Shown piece by piece: positions 1-11,837 of a DNA stretch of 64,000 bases. The DNA lies in the NCBI GenBank assembly GCA_030248225.1, contig JASANE010012330.1, positions 1 through 64,000 on the forward strand. Direction: 5' to 3'. The position numbers and the translations under genes are program-made. The notes beneath the pieces were generated by a model that was given only the letters and a program-made list of their open reading frames with translations, was not told the origin of the DNA and did no database searches. This stretch comes from Trileptium ribeirensis. Its lineage: Eukaryota; Nematoda; Enoplea; Enoplida; Thoracostomopsidae. Each line of letters begins with the position of its first letter. The first letter of the stretch is position 1.

Positions 1-1410
1 AATTGATTATCTTCTTTCGGTTTCTGGGTATGTCAACTCGGTCCGACTTAAGTAACAGCTAGTAATAGAAAACGTTCAAGTTCTACGAAACTTGATGAGG
101 TTAGGGGCACAATCAGTCTTCTTCAACGGTGAAATGTAGAAGTAACCAGGACTTCCTTCACTCAGCAGGTAAAACAAAAGTCGGCACAACCTAATTACGC
201 AACCGTGTTACCCGCAAATCCAACGGTCCTAATTAGCAAATCCACCAGCTAGGCACAGAAAACAAGTTAGCAATAAAATACTAGTTATCGGGTAAACTAT
301 AAGTACAAGAACACGAACTGATAACCAGAACACACTACACTGATTGTGTCAATAAGCGCACGAAAATAAGCGAAAAACAAATAAAATACAAATAGAACCA
401 GAGATAAATTTACAATGTTCCGTTGGCAATGTCCGTGTATTCCCCAAGTCGGTCGTCCACTGAGCAGGAATCGATCCAACGGTGTGGCAGCGAATCGGTA
501 GGTCGTTCAGCAATGTCCGAGAAGCGGCCTGTAGTACACTGTTGAGCTGGCGAGGTGACAGGGCAGTCAATAACACTGGTCAAGTCGTTGATAACCACAA
601 TGTCCCGGTAATGACAGCCGAAATCGCGCCAAAGTTCAGTTAAACGGAGGGCAAATTAAGTGTCCCGAACGTCCCGCGATGACGAATAATTATCCTCGAT
701 TGACGCCGGACAAGAAACGCGACTGATCGGTTGGCGTCGATGAAGCGCGTCGGAGTCAGGTCAGCGGCAAATTAGCAGTTAGAAATAAACGCGTCGAGTA
801 CAGGTGACGGTTCGGAGTAACAGTTACGTCGAAATAGAGCGTAATGCAATAGTATCTCCACGAATAAACCAGTTAATCAATATACGATGATAGCAATTTA
901 GTAAGCTAATAAGTAATTAAGCACTTTAAGAACTCCTGAAATAGTGCCCTACGTCTTGACGCACTGGTAGAGCTATGAACTCGCCGGAGTTACAGACCGC
1001 AACACGGGTTGCTGTCGCCACCCGATAATTAGTCCAACACTTTAAGTCCTGACGCTAGACAACTATGACCATTGATTAAGTAAGGGCACAAAGTAACACA
1101 ATTTATGCAAATACAAGGCGAACACAGGCACAAAAGACATGTCCGGGCATACTCAACAATTCTCAGTCCCTACTGCGTGTCAAAACATCCACTATGCGAG
1201 AGGTCCATGCAAAAAAAAATAAATAAATAAAGCCTTAGCCCAGGTGAATTCTATTTACAAAATTTTCCAAAAATCATGTTAGCAGTTGCCATTGTCGCGA
1301 TTACTGAAATAAAATGAACAGCTTACGGAGTAAGCGTTGAATGTGGAATTTTAACTCAGATCGTGGGGTTGAACAAAATTTTAGACGCCTCACGGCGTGG
1401 CCCCCAACGA
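1..1410. other. Unassigned sequence, no gene recognised
   Basis: The GC content looks higher than in most of the window. Only short, mutually overlapping open frames are present on the minus strand at 297-598, and none reads like a known family. It may be the internal part of the element whose LTR-like repeat starts at 1411, but I see no polypurine tract at the junction. Confidence 0.3.
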
Positions 1411-1895
1411 TGTAATAACGGTGACGCAGCTGCATGGCGCAACTTCCTAACACCATGCCCGTACGACCCCGGCTATCATAACCTCAAGGGCGGACCCTAA
1501 GTTTTGAATATTAACCACGTTCCTTGGTCAGACCCAAGAAGTTACGGAGCTTAGCAGGCCGCAGGCGCGCTTCACGGGGTGTGTTCGGACCCCGCCCGAT
1601 TGGTTGCGCACGTGTCTAGTATCTTGGCATGATTGCTGAGGTCCCCCAGGGAGGTCGACACCGAAACCTGCTCACAGGTCATGATGTCACACCAATATTC
1701 CCTATCTTAGCCTAACGGAAGTTGTTTTATCAGCAAGATTTGAGGTGAAAACGCATGAGGATTTAGTTTTATTGAGTAAATTTTGAGTTCCGCCGAATTT
1801 ATCCTTAGCCGAACACTTAATCAGTTGTAGCCATATGGCCCCCACAGGGTTCCGACATGCCCTGAAAGTTTAACGTCGGGCAACCTGATCGGTAT
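1411..1895 (+). mobile_element. LTR-like repeat, family B, copy 1
   Basis: About 485 bp beginning TGTAATAACGG. The reverse complement of 36870-37311 matches it along its length: shared blocks include GACGCAGCTGCAT-like start, CCCCGGCTATC, GAAGCGC, CCTGCTCACAGG and the final TTTAACGTCGG. The common TGTAATAA start with different flanks in three copies marks one end. LTR identity is inferred from the TG start and length; no coding region is attached. Confidence 0.5.
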
Positions 1896-2951
1896 CCTAA
1901 TGACCGATTTATCCGTATTTAGTAATAGCATTTTCCTAGTAAATTTTATCCCTATTTGCGTGTACTAATTTCATGAGCGGGTTCGATTGACCGATAAGGT
2001 GGACCACTCTCGCTGTAGTACTATTACACAAACATTCAGTCATAGGTGGCGGACCGCTCGTGTCAGGGCTTGGGGTATTTGCGTCCGCAAGCCGTGGCAC
2101 GAAGGGTCGACCTGTCCAATTGGACGTCCTTATCACGCTAAGAGTCCAATAACACGGAACACGTCAACTAATTTTAAAGATTTATTTCTACAATACAATA
2201 CAGCATCAAAACGTAAACGGGCAACGGAGGCATCATCTTAATCAGTAGAGATTGATATCGTCGTGTCCGCTCATTCCCTCGTCTATGTCCACCAAGGAAG
2301 CGGGGCGATGCATGCGAATGCGTTCCCGGAAGTACCGGACCAAAATCTGAACCCGAGACGTTCGCGGTGGAACGTTAACTAAGTCGGCTATAGCTCGGGT
2401 TGCGTGTTCTGGTGTGCTTCGAAATTCGCTCTTAGTAACGCGCGGCGTTATACGCACTTAGAAGACTGGGCGGGAATAGGGAAGGCTTCCGTGTCATCGA
2501 GTGGCTTCAATAGAGGAGGGGGGGGGCACGAGTGTGAACGCGGCTATACGTCAGGGTCAAGGCATGATTATATGTACAGGTGAAACTACTATGGTACAAG
2601 TCATTACATTACAAGCGAGATAACAATAAACTAGTCAGATACAAAAGTTCTGTCCAGCGTGCCTTCCTTACTCATTAGATCCTGACTAACGTCCTTATTG
2701 AGTCCCTCACAGCGTTTCGTCCTTAAAACCAACTTTTGCGCTAATTTCGAATGGCTTATATCACCGTTCCGCCATCTCTCCAGCCGCGGGTCGAGTATCC
2801 CGAGTCTCTGATAATTCACGTGGGATTAGCATACTTGGACGATTTCTTGGGCGACTAATTTCACTGTCCTAGTCGTTTCGGGTGAGCGTTTCCGCTTATT
2901 CTATAGTCGGGGCCAGGTTTGCTCCGTAGGATGCGTTTTCGTCTTGGCGTG
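1896..2951. other. Unassigned sequence between LTR-like repeat and foldback element
   Basis: Short open frames occur on both strands (for example minus 2242-2457 and minus 2631-2819) without recognisable domains. A run of eight G lies near 2519. Nothing further is supported. Confidence 0.3.
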
Positions 2952-2996
2952 ATGCAGGTTTCACAGAATAATGAGTGCAAAAAGTGGGCACTTTTG

Positions 2997-3482
2997 TCTC
3001 TAACAGCCGTCTGCAAGAAACTAAAATCTCTAATGGACGGCTATATGATATTTTAGTTTCTTGAAAACGGCTGCTAGAGATTTTTGTCTTTAATGACTGC
3101 TTGTTAGATATTTAAGTCTCTAACAGATAGCTGTAAGAGATTTTAGTCTTATACAAATAGCCAATAAATACAAAAATCTCTAACAACTAGCTGTTAGAGA
3201 CTAAAATCTCTTGCAACTAGTTATAACAGATTATTGTCTCTAATGGCTTGCTGTTAGAAACTTTTGTCTCTTACAGCCAGCTATAAAATACAATTGTCTC
3301 TAATAGCTGTCCATTAGAATTTAAAATATCTAACGGTTGGCTGTAAGAGATTTTTGTATGTTACAGCTGGCTCTAAGAGACAAAAGTCTCTAACAGCTAG
3401 CCCTTAGAGCCAAAAGTCTCTAACAGCTAGCCATTAGAGACAAACATCTTTGACGGCTAGCTGTTAGAGATTTTAGTCTATT
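2997..3482 (+). repeat. Left-arm array: 16 units of 30 bp, each a near-palindrome
   Basis: Units start TCTCTAAC and follow each other at exactly 30 bp with no slippage. Many are self-complementary (TCTCTAAC..GTTAGAGA), so each can form a small hairpin with an A/T spacer. Units within the arm are well diverged from each other. Confidence 0.9.
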
Positions 3483-6400
3483 ATGTCTAGCTGTTTACGA
3501 GATTGCATATTTAAGTTAAAGAAGTGAAATGTCTGAACCGTGACCATATATAGAGTTAATAAGGTAAAGTGGCGAGGTCTGAAACTGATTATTACGGATG
3601 TCAGGGATAAAAAGTGATTGTAGCATAATCAAAGTGCGAATGAGCGTGAAGCAATATATACATATTTAGGAACACCAGCGTTATACGGTTGCACAGTATA
3701 GCTTTGGCAAAGTATATAATATACTGGGCTACCAAAACGACAAACCGTCGATTATACAAAACAAGGGTCTCCCTCCAGTTCTGATGTCTGTATGACGATC
3801 CCCAAGAGCCCAGTACGCTATTCAGAAGTGAGGAAGTCACATTTTCCTCAAAATGAAAACTTCAGAAGCCAGACACCAAAAATAATCGAAGCACATGCTG
3901 ATCTATATGGGTTAGGTAAACAACTTTTTATTTGGGCCTAGCGATGGGAGCTCGAAGACAAATGGACGTGAAAAGTTGACGCTGAAAACTGGGCAGAGAT
4001 GGAATCCGAAACCAGACGTTTCTGCCTTCTAACCCGCAAGCAAACGCTACTACAAATCTTCGTTTTTTTCTGGATAGAAGCAAGCCGGTTTTGTGCTGTT
4101 ATTGTTACTCATCTCTACCTTTAAGGAAGGACAATAGTATAGTCAATAATAACTTGTTGCGACCCCTCCGCAGCAGCGCAGAACTAGTTTGCTAGTGGGG
4201 CAAAGCAGAATATCATGTTTAAGAATTTGAGTAGGGCTATTTTAAATAAAGTTCCGTGATTATTACTGTCTTAAAATTTCAAAATACATTTACTTTTATC
4301 AGTGTTTTCCAGTTAACCCGTGTCAAATGTAAAATTCGTTTTCAGCAGTTCAATGCAGGTGTTCAGTTTGGATTAATAGTTGTGGTCGCTATAGATGCAG
4401 TCCAGTCAAAGAAACTAATTGATTTATCTATTAAAAGAAAGATAAATTACACTGATAAGAGCGAATGTTATGGTCATCGTTTACTCTAAGACGAGAGTAG
4501 TGGATATTAGTTTATGCGAGACAGCACGGTGATTGCGAGAGGAGCAATAAATAGTTTCTGTAAAAGAGTTACAGGGTAAATCATGCTCCTGTCCATCTCT
4601 CTGTTACACTTAAACGCCATATAAAAATTTTCTTTACATTGTTACTACTAACGAGGATCAGTAAGCCATTGCCTCAGTTTCATGCTCGCTATGACGGCTT
4701 TAACACCATAGCCACCCCCGTTACGCTGATCTCTCGACTACTCGCATAAATTCTTAATAAAATTTGCTGTTGGCGTTTATACATCTTAACACCTCTACAG
4801 ATTTTGACTAGACGCGTAGCCGCGAGAAGTGGGGGAGGGTAAAACGACTCAGTCTCACTGCTGCAATCTAAGCCAGCCCTACATCGATGCAGAAGAATCC
4901 TCACGCTTACATTGCCATTCATATAACCAAATTTGAGTCCCCTTTGAAATTGATCCAGCGTCACTTGCTTAATTGCTCTGGCTACATATATAAATATGTA
5001 TTTTATAACAAAATATTTCTAGTCATGTTAATGGCTGTCTTACCCACACTAACAAGAAATTTTGAAGTTGTGATCCCCTGTACATATATATTGCAAACTC
5101 CGGCTGCTAATTATTCTGAAGATGCATAAAATTCTGTCTATCCTACGCTACAATATGTATTTCTTTGATGTGTTTTCACCGAAATAATTACAGGTTTCAT
5201 TCATCGGCAAACGCTAACAAGTCAGTCAACGATACACTGTTGCACGTTTTGTCGCGGACATAACGACACCTTTGTGCAACCGCGACATGCGGGTGTATAA
5301 ATATCGTTTTATCGAACAAAGCAAAAATGCAAAACTATCTTGTAAATATTTGAATATGACAATTTCAAACTGTATTTAATCATATAATTTCACAGCAGTG
5401 GTGCGTTCAGGATAAAAGGTAATACCGATAATGAATTGATATTTAATGACTAGGCCAATCGACAATAATACTTTTCACAACCACCGTTTTGTTATTCGTT
5501 ACCATACCAAATATAAAATAATATTACAATTAATGTAAACAGAAGCGCAACCTCCCTGAGGTCTGAAGTCCCAGCTTTTAAAATGCACAAATCCATTAAG
5601 TCTACGATAAATGCCTTTGCCAATCAGCTTTCGCGCTTTTAGTTGAACTTTTATACTATACCCTCTAAGTTTAGATTATGAATTGCTTGATAGTTTTATT
5701 CGGTCCCATTACTTTTCGGCTCGTGGTTATGCCAACCAGAAGAGCTTATAACAGGTATAAATTTTTTATTTCAATATATCCGACGTGTCTTTTGGCTAGA
5801 CATGGCGCTAAGTTGGGGATGACGGTTCTTGACAACGGTGTATCATAAAACAACCTATATTTATTGATTGATTGATTGATCGGTTGACATCGAAAACATG
5901 TTTTACTTCAATCGGTATCATATTTTAAAGTCTTAAATTTTTGTGAAAATTTATGATTTCGATAAATCAGAAATCATATAAACGCAACTTATATGGTTAG
6001 CTACAAAAACACAAATACCTGATGTTACATATATTTAGCTAATCTACAACGGGCAACGTGCTTAAGACCACGAGTTCTTACTGAGAAAATCATGACGCAG
6101 TCGCCTACCAAATTTTAGACAGGGTAAATTTTAGATCTAAAGAGACCTGGACAATACGACGAAAAATTTTTGGGCTGCGCACATTTCGGCCGAAAATTCT
6201 TCGGTTGTGGATCTTTAAGCTGTTTACTATATAGATGTTTAGTCGTTTCGGTTGTACTCAGTAAAAGGATTGTTTGATGTAAATTGTTTTTTTGTTTTAG
6301 CAGAAATTGTTGATCAGATATATGTCAACAACAATTAGTTTACTGGACAATTTTGGGTTCCAACCACAATCCCAGTCTTACAGTTATTTCGGGTTTTGTT

Positions 6401-6517
6401 TTAGTTTGCTTTAGTATTTTTACCTTTCGCTCATAAGCAAATACTTTTAACATATCATGGTTTTCTGTGAATTTTTAATAAAAGACTGTTTTCACATTGT
6501 ATGATGTTGCACAGAAA
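3483..6517. other. Internal region of the foldback element
   Basis: About 3.0 kb, AT-rich. Open frames of 77-91 codons (plus 4256-4489, minus 4689-4964, plus 4887-5129) show no transposase, helicase or DDE motif that I can recognise. An ATTG microsatellite sits near 5865. Confidence 0.5.
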
Positions 6518-7003
6518 ATAGACTAAAATCTATAGCAGCTAGCCGTCAAAGACGTTTGTCTCCAATGGCTAGCTGTTAGAGACTTTTGGCTCTAAGGGCT
6601 AGCTGTTAGAGACTTTTGTCTTTTAGAGCCAGCTGTAACATACAAAAATCTCTTACAGCTAACCGTTAGATATTTTAAATTCTAATGGACAGCTATTAGA
6701 GACAATTGTATTTTATAGCTGGCTGTAAGAGACAAAAGTTTCTAACAGCAAGCCATTAGAGACAATAATCTGTTATGACTAGTTGCAAGAGATTTTAGTC
6801 TCTAACAGCTAGTTGTTAGAGATTTTTGTATTTATTGGCTATTTGTATAAGACTAAAATCTCTTACAGCTATCTGTTAGAGACTTAAATATCTAACAAGC
6901 AGTCATTAAAGACAAAAATCTCTAGCAGCCGTTTTCAAGAAACTAAAATATCATATAGCCGTCCATTAGAGATTTTAGTTTCTTGCAGACGGCTGTTAAA
7001 GAC
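6518..7003 (-). repeat. Right-arm array, mirror image of the left
   Basis: Read on the minus strand it follows the left array unit by unit in the same order, with about eight substitutions. The order-preserving match shows that the two arms were copied or converted as a whole rather than growing independently. Confidence 0.9.
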
Positions 7004-7047
7004 AAAAGTGCCCACTTTTTGCACTCATTATTCTGTGAAACCTGCAT

Positions 7048-7087
7048 TAGGAAGTTGCGCCATGCAGCTGCGTCACCGGTTATTACA
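7048..7087 (-). repeat. Fragment of LTR-like family B
   Basis: The 40 bp next to the foldback element match the first 40 bp of the repeat at 1411 in reverse orientation, starting TGTAATAAC at 7087. Beyond 2951, on the other side of the foldback element, a weak continuation may exist. This suggests that the foldback element landed in an older copy of family B. Confidence 0.55.
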
Positions 7088-8094
7088 TTATTGCAACCGC
7101 AGGATTCAAATCTATCCGATAACGGCTTTAACAGCTGAAACGAAGCAAAAATCCAATATTTTGACAAAATCGCGTATGTATTGCTGTTGTTGATTGCTTA
7201 AGTATGATGCATGGTGTTTTAAATTTTAACCGTGGTGTACCTATAAAGTGCATATATACTGTGCAGTCGACATTTTCCTTTCGAAATAAGGGGTACATAT
7301 TTTCCGGATCAAAACGCCCAAATGTTACTGCTACCGTCTGAACTTTGCATAGAATAGAACGATTTGTTTAAAGTTTAGCTATGAACAATTGATGTCTATA
7401 AATTGAGTTTATTACCGTTTGAACTAGGTGTTAATCACGGTTTAATCTGAATCCTACATGCTTGTAAAGGGGGATAGTGGGACTATCCCATGGGGCTCAG
7501 ACCACCCTCCACACTGGAAGGAGACCTGGGAATTTTTCCCAGCGGGATAGAGACTATGCCCCTGAGGTACTGACCGCCTCCCTCCCCTGGAAGGTAGCCT
7601 GATCCTTCGAGGCTCCGCGCATCCTGCGCCGAAGGCCCGCGGAAAATGGCGGCAAAAACTGATAGGGAATAGGCAAGTATTGGTGGAAAATATGAAAAAT
7701 TGGTATCAATTGGCGACTGTGTGGAATGCGACTATATAGAATGAGACTGTGTGGAGTGTGACTGTGTCGAAGCCGACTGTTGAATAATTTAAACCTTAAC
7801 GGTTGACAGGTAAATCATGTGAACTATAACGTTTCAGTTTTGAATAGTCTCGTTTCTTTAGTGTAGAATTTTAGAAAATCATATAGGCTAGCTATCGAAG
7901 TTGCTATTTACTTAAAGAACCGAGCAACAGATGCTAGATGGCAATGACATGGCGGCCAACGTACAACGCTTGCTGTCATACGATCTATGATAAACCTACG
8001 CAGCGGCAAAAGATTATTCAACATTACGCAAAACATGCAATCATGCGAGAAAGGAATACAATGCAAATTGTCCTGTGTTAATTTTAACTTAGCC
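7088..8094. other. Noncoding flank with a GC-rich block and short repeats
   Basis: A GC-rich block at about 7440-7640 contains GGATAGTGGGACTATCC, a near-palindrome. At 7715-7790 there are four or five imperfect copies of a 16-bp motif like GACTGTGTGGAATGC. No coding region is recognised. Confidence 0.5.
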
Positions 8095-8455
8095 TGAGTT
8101 GCATCGTTTCAGACGCATTAAACTGTAACGGACCGTTTCAGAATAAGTTCGGTTGACTCACTTTGCTGAGTTAGCACGTAACTCAGGCTTGAGTTGTGTG
8201 CTAACTCAGCGATGTGAGTTAATCGAACTAATTGTAAAACCGGATAGGACTATTTCAGAATGTGTTCGATTAATCCGCTTTGTGAGTTAGCACGTAAGTC
8301 AGGCTTGAGCTACAATTCTGACTCAGAGTAAATTTGAAAAATCTAACTCAGGAACTCTGAGTTAGAATACTTAACTCAGATTCCAGAGTTACCTGCCAAA
8401 CTCAGTATGAGTTAAATCGAACTTTGAGAAATATATCTCAGAGTACTGAGTCTCA
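8095..8455. mobile_element. MITE-like palindrome cluster built on ACTCAG/CTGAGT
   Basis: It contains a two-tier hairpin: GCTGAGTTAGCAC at 8165-8177 pairs perfectly with 8198-8210, and AACTCA 8180-8185 pairs with 8190-8195 inside the loop. A second hairpin is CTAACTCAG..CTGAGTTAG near 8342-8364. The region also holds a roughly 117-bp direct duplication (TTTCAGAAT at about 8135 and 8252). No target duplication was identified. Confidence 0.6.
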
Positions 8456-9931
8456 CCCGCGCATATTTGCAGTATAACGTATAATGTGCTGGTGGTAGGT
8501 ATCCGCACGTAAATGTAATACCACCCTGGTGCTTTTAATTTTCATTTTGGAAATAAACTCCTTTTTGATAAAATTTCAAATTTGAGACGAATTAGATTGC
8601 AAATATGACCAAGTTTCTTTTAACTACATAATCCAGGAGGAAATGTTTTTAAATCTATATTATATTGAAAAACCTTTGTACATTTTAATTTTTGATAGCG
8701 AGCTATATTTATGAACTTTGGTAGTTTTTTCAACAAACATGTGATCAATGTGCAGATTTAAAACGTGATTTGGTCCTTGTATCTTCACATATTTTAATAA
8801 TAAAATTGTAGAACCACGAACATGGTAATAACATTTGAAATTAACGTCATATATGTACATATATTCTATAAGATTTGCAAATGTGATATATAGGTTATAT
8901 GTACATGCTGTTCACAAATTCATTCCGGTGTTAAAAGGTTAAAGCCGCACTTAGTTGGAGACGATACACAAATTGATTCCGGTGTTAAAGGGTTAAAGAC
9001 GCACTTAGTTGGAGACATATTTTGAACGCTCTTGCATCAACATACTGTAAATCTTAATCCTTTTTTATTTTATAAATGAGCTATCACCTTGTGCGATAAA
9101 AGTTGCTCGAGGGGCCAAAGTGGGGAAACACGTCTGCAAGGGTATTGGTTATCCGGATTTACATCATTTGTATAGATACCTTAATCGTCTTAAACATTTT
9201 GGTCCAAGAACAGCAGTAATACCATTGTTTTCTAAATATACCAGAATGACCATTATAGAACCTAGATTTAGAATGGTGCGAATATCTAAACTAGTTCTTG
9301 GGGAAGAAATGTTAACTAATTAAACAAAAACACATTTATTTTCTTTCGATATACACAAAAAGCTTTTCGATAACGTACGTTTAGTTAATAGCTGAGCTTG
9401 CATACTAGGTTCTCTAGTAGCTTACATTAAAAATCACGGGCTTGGCCATAGCCAAAATTTGTTGACGGCAAGTTAACGAATCGATATTTGAAAAACAAAA
9501 TATTTTAAAACGGTAGTATTTTCTAGTTCACGGTTGCCACAAATGCATGTCCATGTTCCAGTATTTTCTAAAGAGATTAGAATCATGATTATAGAACCTA
9601 CATTTAGAAAAAGCTACATTTTTACTGGCTCTTTGGAAAGACGTGTTTCAGTTTTATACATGAAAAGGTTTTCGATATATAACGCATGTCCGTCAAATTG
9701 TAAGCGGAATGGGCGGCATTTCACTTCCACCTATAAATAACACGTTAGGCCCCTTTTATGATCTTCCGATGAAACATGTAGCCTATTATTTGGAGTTGCT
9801 TAAATCCATCCGTTTCCATTTGCGAATGCTTGAATCTATATTGCAGGTATACGTTCGTTGTTTGTATGTTCGTATGTATGTATACTCGTTCAAAATGTTT
9901 CATTCAATTTTGTAAGCTACGCGAATATTGA
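8456..9931. other. Noncoding, with two local duplications
   Basis: AT-rich. A diverged duplication relates about 9215-9390 to about 9555-9690 (shared ATTATAGAACCTA and TTTTCGATA blocks). The small open frames here are not recognised. Confidence 0.4.
8914..9023 (+). repeat. Tandem pair, about 54 bp each
   Basis: Two adjacent copies share ATTCCGGTGTTAAA and GCACTTAGTTGGAGAC with only a few differences. Confidence 0.85.
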
Positions 9932-10400
9932 CACCTATCATACACAAAAATGCTTATGCTTAATATAATTAGCATAGCGTTATGCTTAATAAAAAACTAG
10001 AATAATTATGCTTAATTTTTAATTTGAATTTTAATGCAAACTTTTAGCAAAATTTGATGCTCAAGATTAAGCTTTATCAATGCCTACCAACATTCAAACA
10101 TAATTATGCTAATTAATTTAAGTAGCCTAAATAAAGCTGAAAATTCAACTTAATATGTAACAATGCTTAAATTTTTACGTTTTAAGCAAATTCTGTTTAA
10201 TACTAGTCTTAATTTATGACAAACATTTAAGGACCTCATTTAGTATAATTATGCTGAATATGTAGATTTAAGCTGCTACTTAATGTTTAGCAAAGCCTCA
10301 GGACTGCAAGGTATTTATTATAGTTTTGCTTATAAATTAGCATAATATTGCGTAAGCATATATTCAGCATAAACATTTTGAGTGTAGATGTCGATAGGTG
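9932..10400. mobile_element. AT-rich MITE with imperfect terminal inverted repeats
   Basis: The ends pair: ACACCTATCATACAC on the left, and on the right the complement of a sequence with ACACCTATC and TACACTCAAAATG. The interior is full of AAGCATAAT/ATTATGCTT motifs and has no coding potential. The superfamily is not determined. Confidence 0.6.
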
Positions 10401-10475
10401 TGGGGTTACCCTTCTTAAACCAAATCTACTCCCCTGAAAGCTCTCTATCGCTCCCGTCACGCTAAAATATGAGCC

Positions 10476-10550
10476 GACCGGAAATCGAACACGGGCGTTT
10501 CACATGTTCAGCAGACGTACTAAAGCACTACACCATGAGCTGCTTGAAGT
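10476..10550 (-). repeat. tRNA-derived sequence (SINE head or tRNA pseudogene)
   Basis: On the minus strand it reads ATGGTGTAGTGCTT (A-box-like) and, about 35 bases on, GTGTTCGATTTCC (B-box-like), spaced as in a tRNA gene. The acceptor stem does not pair cleanly, so a working tRNA is unlikely. Confidence 0.55.
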
Positions 10551-10965
10551 GGCTGGCTACTTCAGAGTTGTTTTTATAATTAACTATTTATTATTATTGT
10601 GTGATCACACAACTGCCATTACTAGGCTAAACGGAACGATAAAAATCCTATGCTGTTTAATACGAAATACAGTGTATCTTTCCACTGGTAATGTATTATG
10701 CGTACTTTCTTCGTTTGTAGGATGCATACTCAGAACAAGATATGCCAACAGACTTTTGTCTCAAACTGCATGTGTTTTGAAATATTTTTGCAACTTGGGA
10801 GCTCATTAACACGTTGGCTACAATTCCAAAAATCTGCTTTTTTTCTGCTGTGCTAGACAATAGCGGTCTTATCACTAAACCAAACCCGAATCTTTCCGTT
10901 GTGCGCAGACTTCTACTATTTTGGACGTTCAATTTCGAAATATATATACTATAAAATCTGTGATA

Positions 10966-11072
10966 CCCATCGGTGGGTAACAATTGCCTAGCAACAATAT
11001 ATATTATGCTCATGTTACGAGACAATGTTATCCACGCCGTTACCCGCCTGACCCTTACCCACCGGTGGGTAA
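10966..11072. repeat. Short inverted repeat, possible MITE
   Basis: The left end ACCCATCGGTGGGTAAC and the right end TTACCCACCGGTGGGTAA are related inverted and palindromic blocks about 90 bp apart. Confidence 0.4.
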
Positions 11073-11541
11073 CTTTATGCCAGAGTAATGCACGAAGCGT
11101 TTTTACGATAGATTCAAATGTCTTTCAATATGATGCTATTTTGATACGCTGCATTAATCTATTTTTAAATTATTAGCTTTTATAAGTAACTAAGAATTTG
11201 TAATTTACTCTTCAAATAGTAATTTAAATGGTGGATCATTTGGAAAGGTAAATATATATATTCTCACATTGCGAATAGCGATGTATTTTCAATTGATCTA
11301 TCATCTGGCGATTATGATCCAAATACCGACCCATCCGATGGTTCGTCCTCTGACAGCGATATTGAGGAATCATGCAATAACGATAGTAATGATGATCGAG
11401 GAACCTTTGCTGAGGCCGATGTTATTTCTGAAAATGATGATGATAGGATGGTGAGGCCGTTTGTCATTCCGTCAATATAGTCCTGGCAAATCTCATAAAT
11501 ATGGCATAAAGGTGTACAAACGGTTATAGTGCTTGGGGTAT

Positions 11542-11822
11542 TAACCCTTTCATGCCCGAATTAATTTGTGTATCGTGCAATGTTTGACAAACTCAAGCCT
11601 GCGCCAGGGATCGAACCTGAAACGCACGGGTGAAACTTGTGTACGCAAACCACTGAGCTATCTGAGAGCTATTGCTCGGTTCCTTAAGGAACCTCACAAT
11701 GCGAGCGAATAACAACGTACGTTCAAACATACGATATACGACAAACTCAGTAAACACAACGAGTCGCAATGTGCGTTTGGTCCATTTGGGCCTAGTGGGC
11801 ATGAGAGGGTTAGCTATGCGAT
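11542..11822. mobile_element. piggyBac-like MITE, copy 1, with internal tRNA-like module
   Basis: The terminal inverted repeat is TAACCCTTTCATGCCC against GGGCATGAGAGGGTTA. The TTAA target typical of piggyBac is present on the left and mutated to TTAG on the right. The interior, read on the minus strand, carries a tRNA-like segment (11597-11670). The minus-strand open frame here overlaps it and is not a gene. Confidence 0.75.
11597..11670 (-). repeat. tRNA-like module inside MITE copy 1
   Basis: TAGCTCAGTGG fits the A box and GGTTCGATCCC fits the B box of RNA polymerase III promoters. The distance between them is right for a tRNA. It may be a transcribed SINE body captured by the MITE; transcription is not shown. 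Confidence 0.7.
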
Positions 11823-11837
11823 AGGTTAATTTTTAAT

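Larger units (their letters stand above)
2952..7047. mobile_element. Foldback-like transposon with long repeat-built inverted arms
   Basis: Inverted arms of about 530 bp (2952-3482 and 6518-7047) enclose 3.0 kb. The outermost sequence is ATGCAGGTTTCACAGAA on the left and its complement on the right. I count about eight differences between the arms by eye, so they are close to 98% identical. Each arm is mostly 16 tandem 30-bp units. No transposase is recognisable inside, so the copy is probably non-autonomous. No clear target duplication is seen. The build resembles FB/Galileo foldback elements of flies, but I cannot assign a superfamily. Confidence 0.85.
10401..11541. other. Noncoding, with a tRNA-like relic and a short palindrome
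   Basis: Apart from the tRNA-like segment at 10476-10550 and the perfect 18-bp palindrome TTACCCACCGGTGGGTAA at 11055-11072 (imperfect partner at 10967-10983), I see only short shadow open frames on both strands. Confidence 0.4.

Noticed and set aside
2997..3482. CRISPR-like array: 30-bp periodic repeats
   Set aside because: The period is head-to-tail units without unique spacers, an inverted twin lies 3 kb away, and the setting is an animal genome. It is the arm of a foldback element.
10476..10550. Functional tRNA gene
   Set aside because: A- and B-box-like motifs are present, but the acceptor stem does not pair and no clear anticodon arm is seen.
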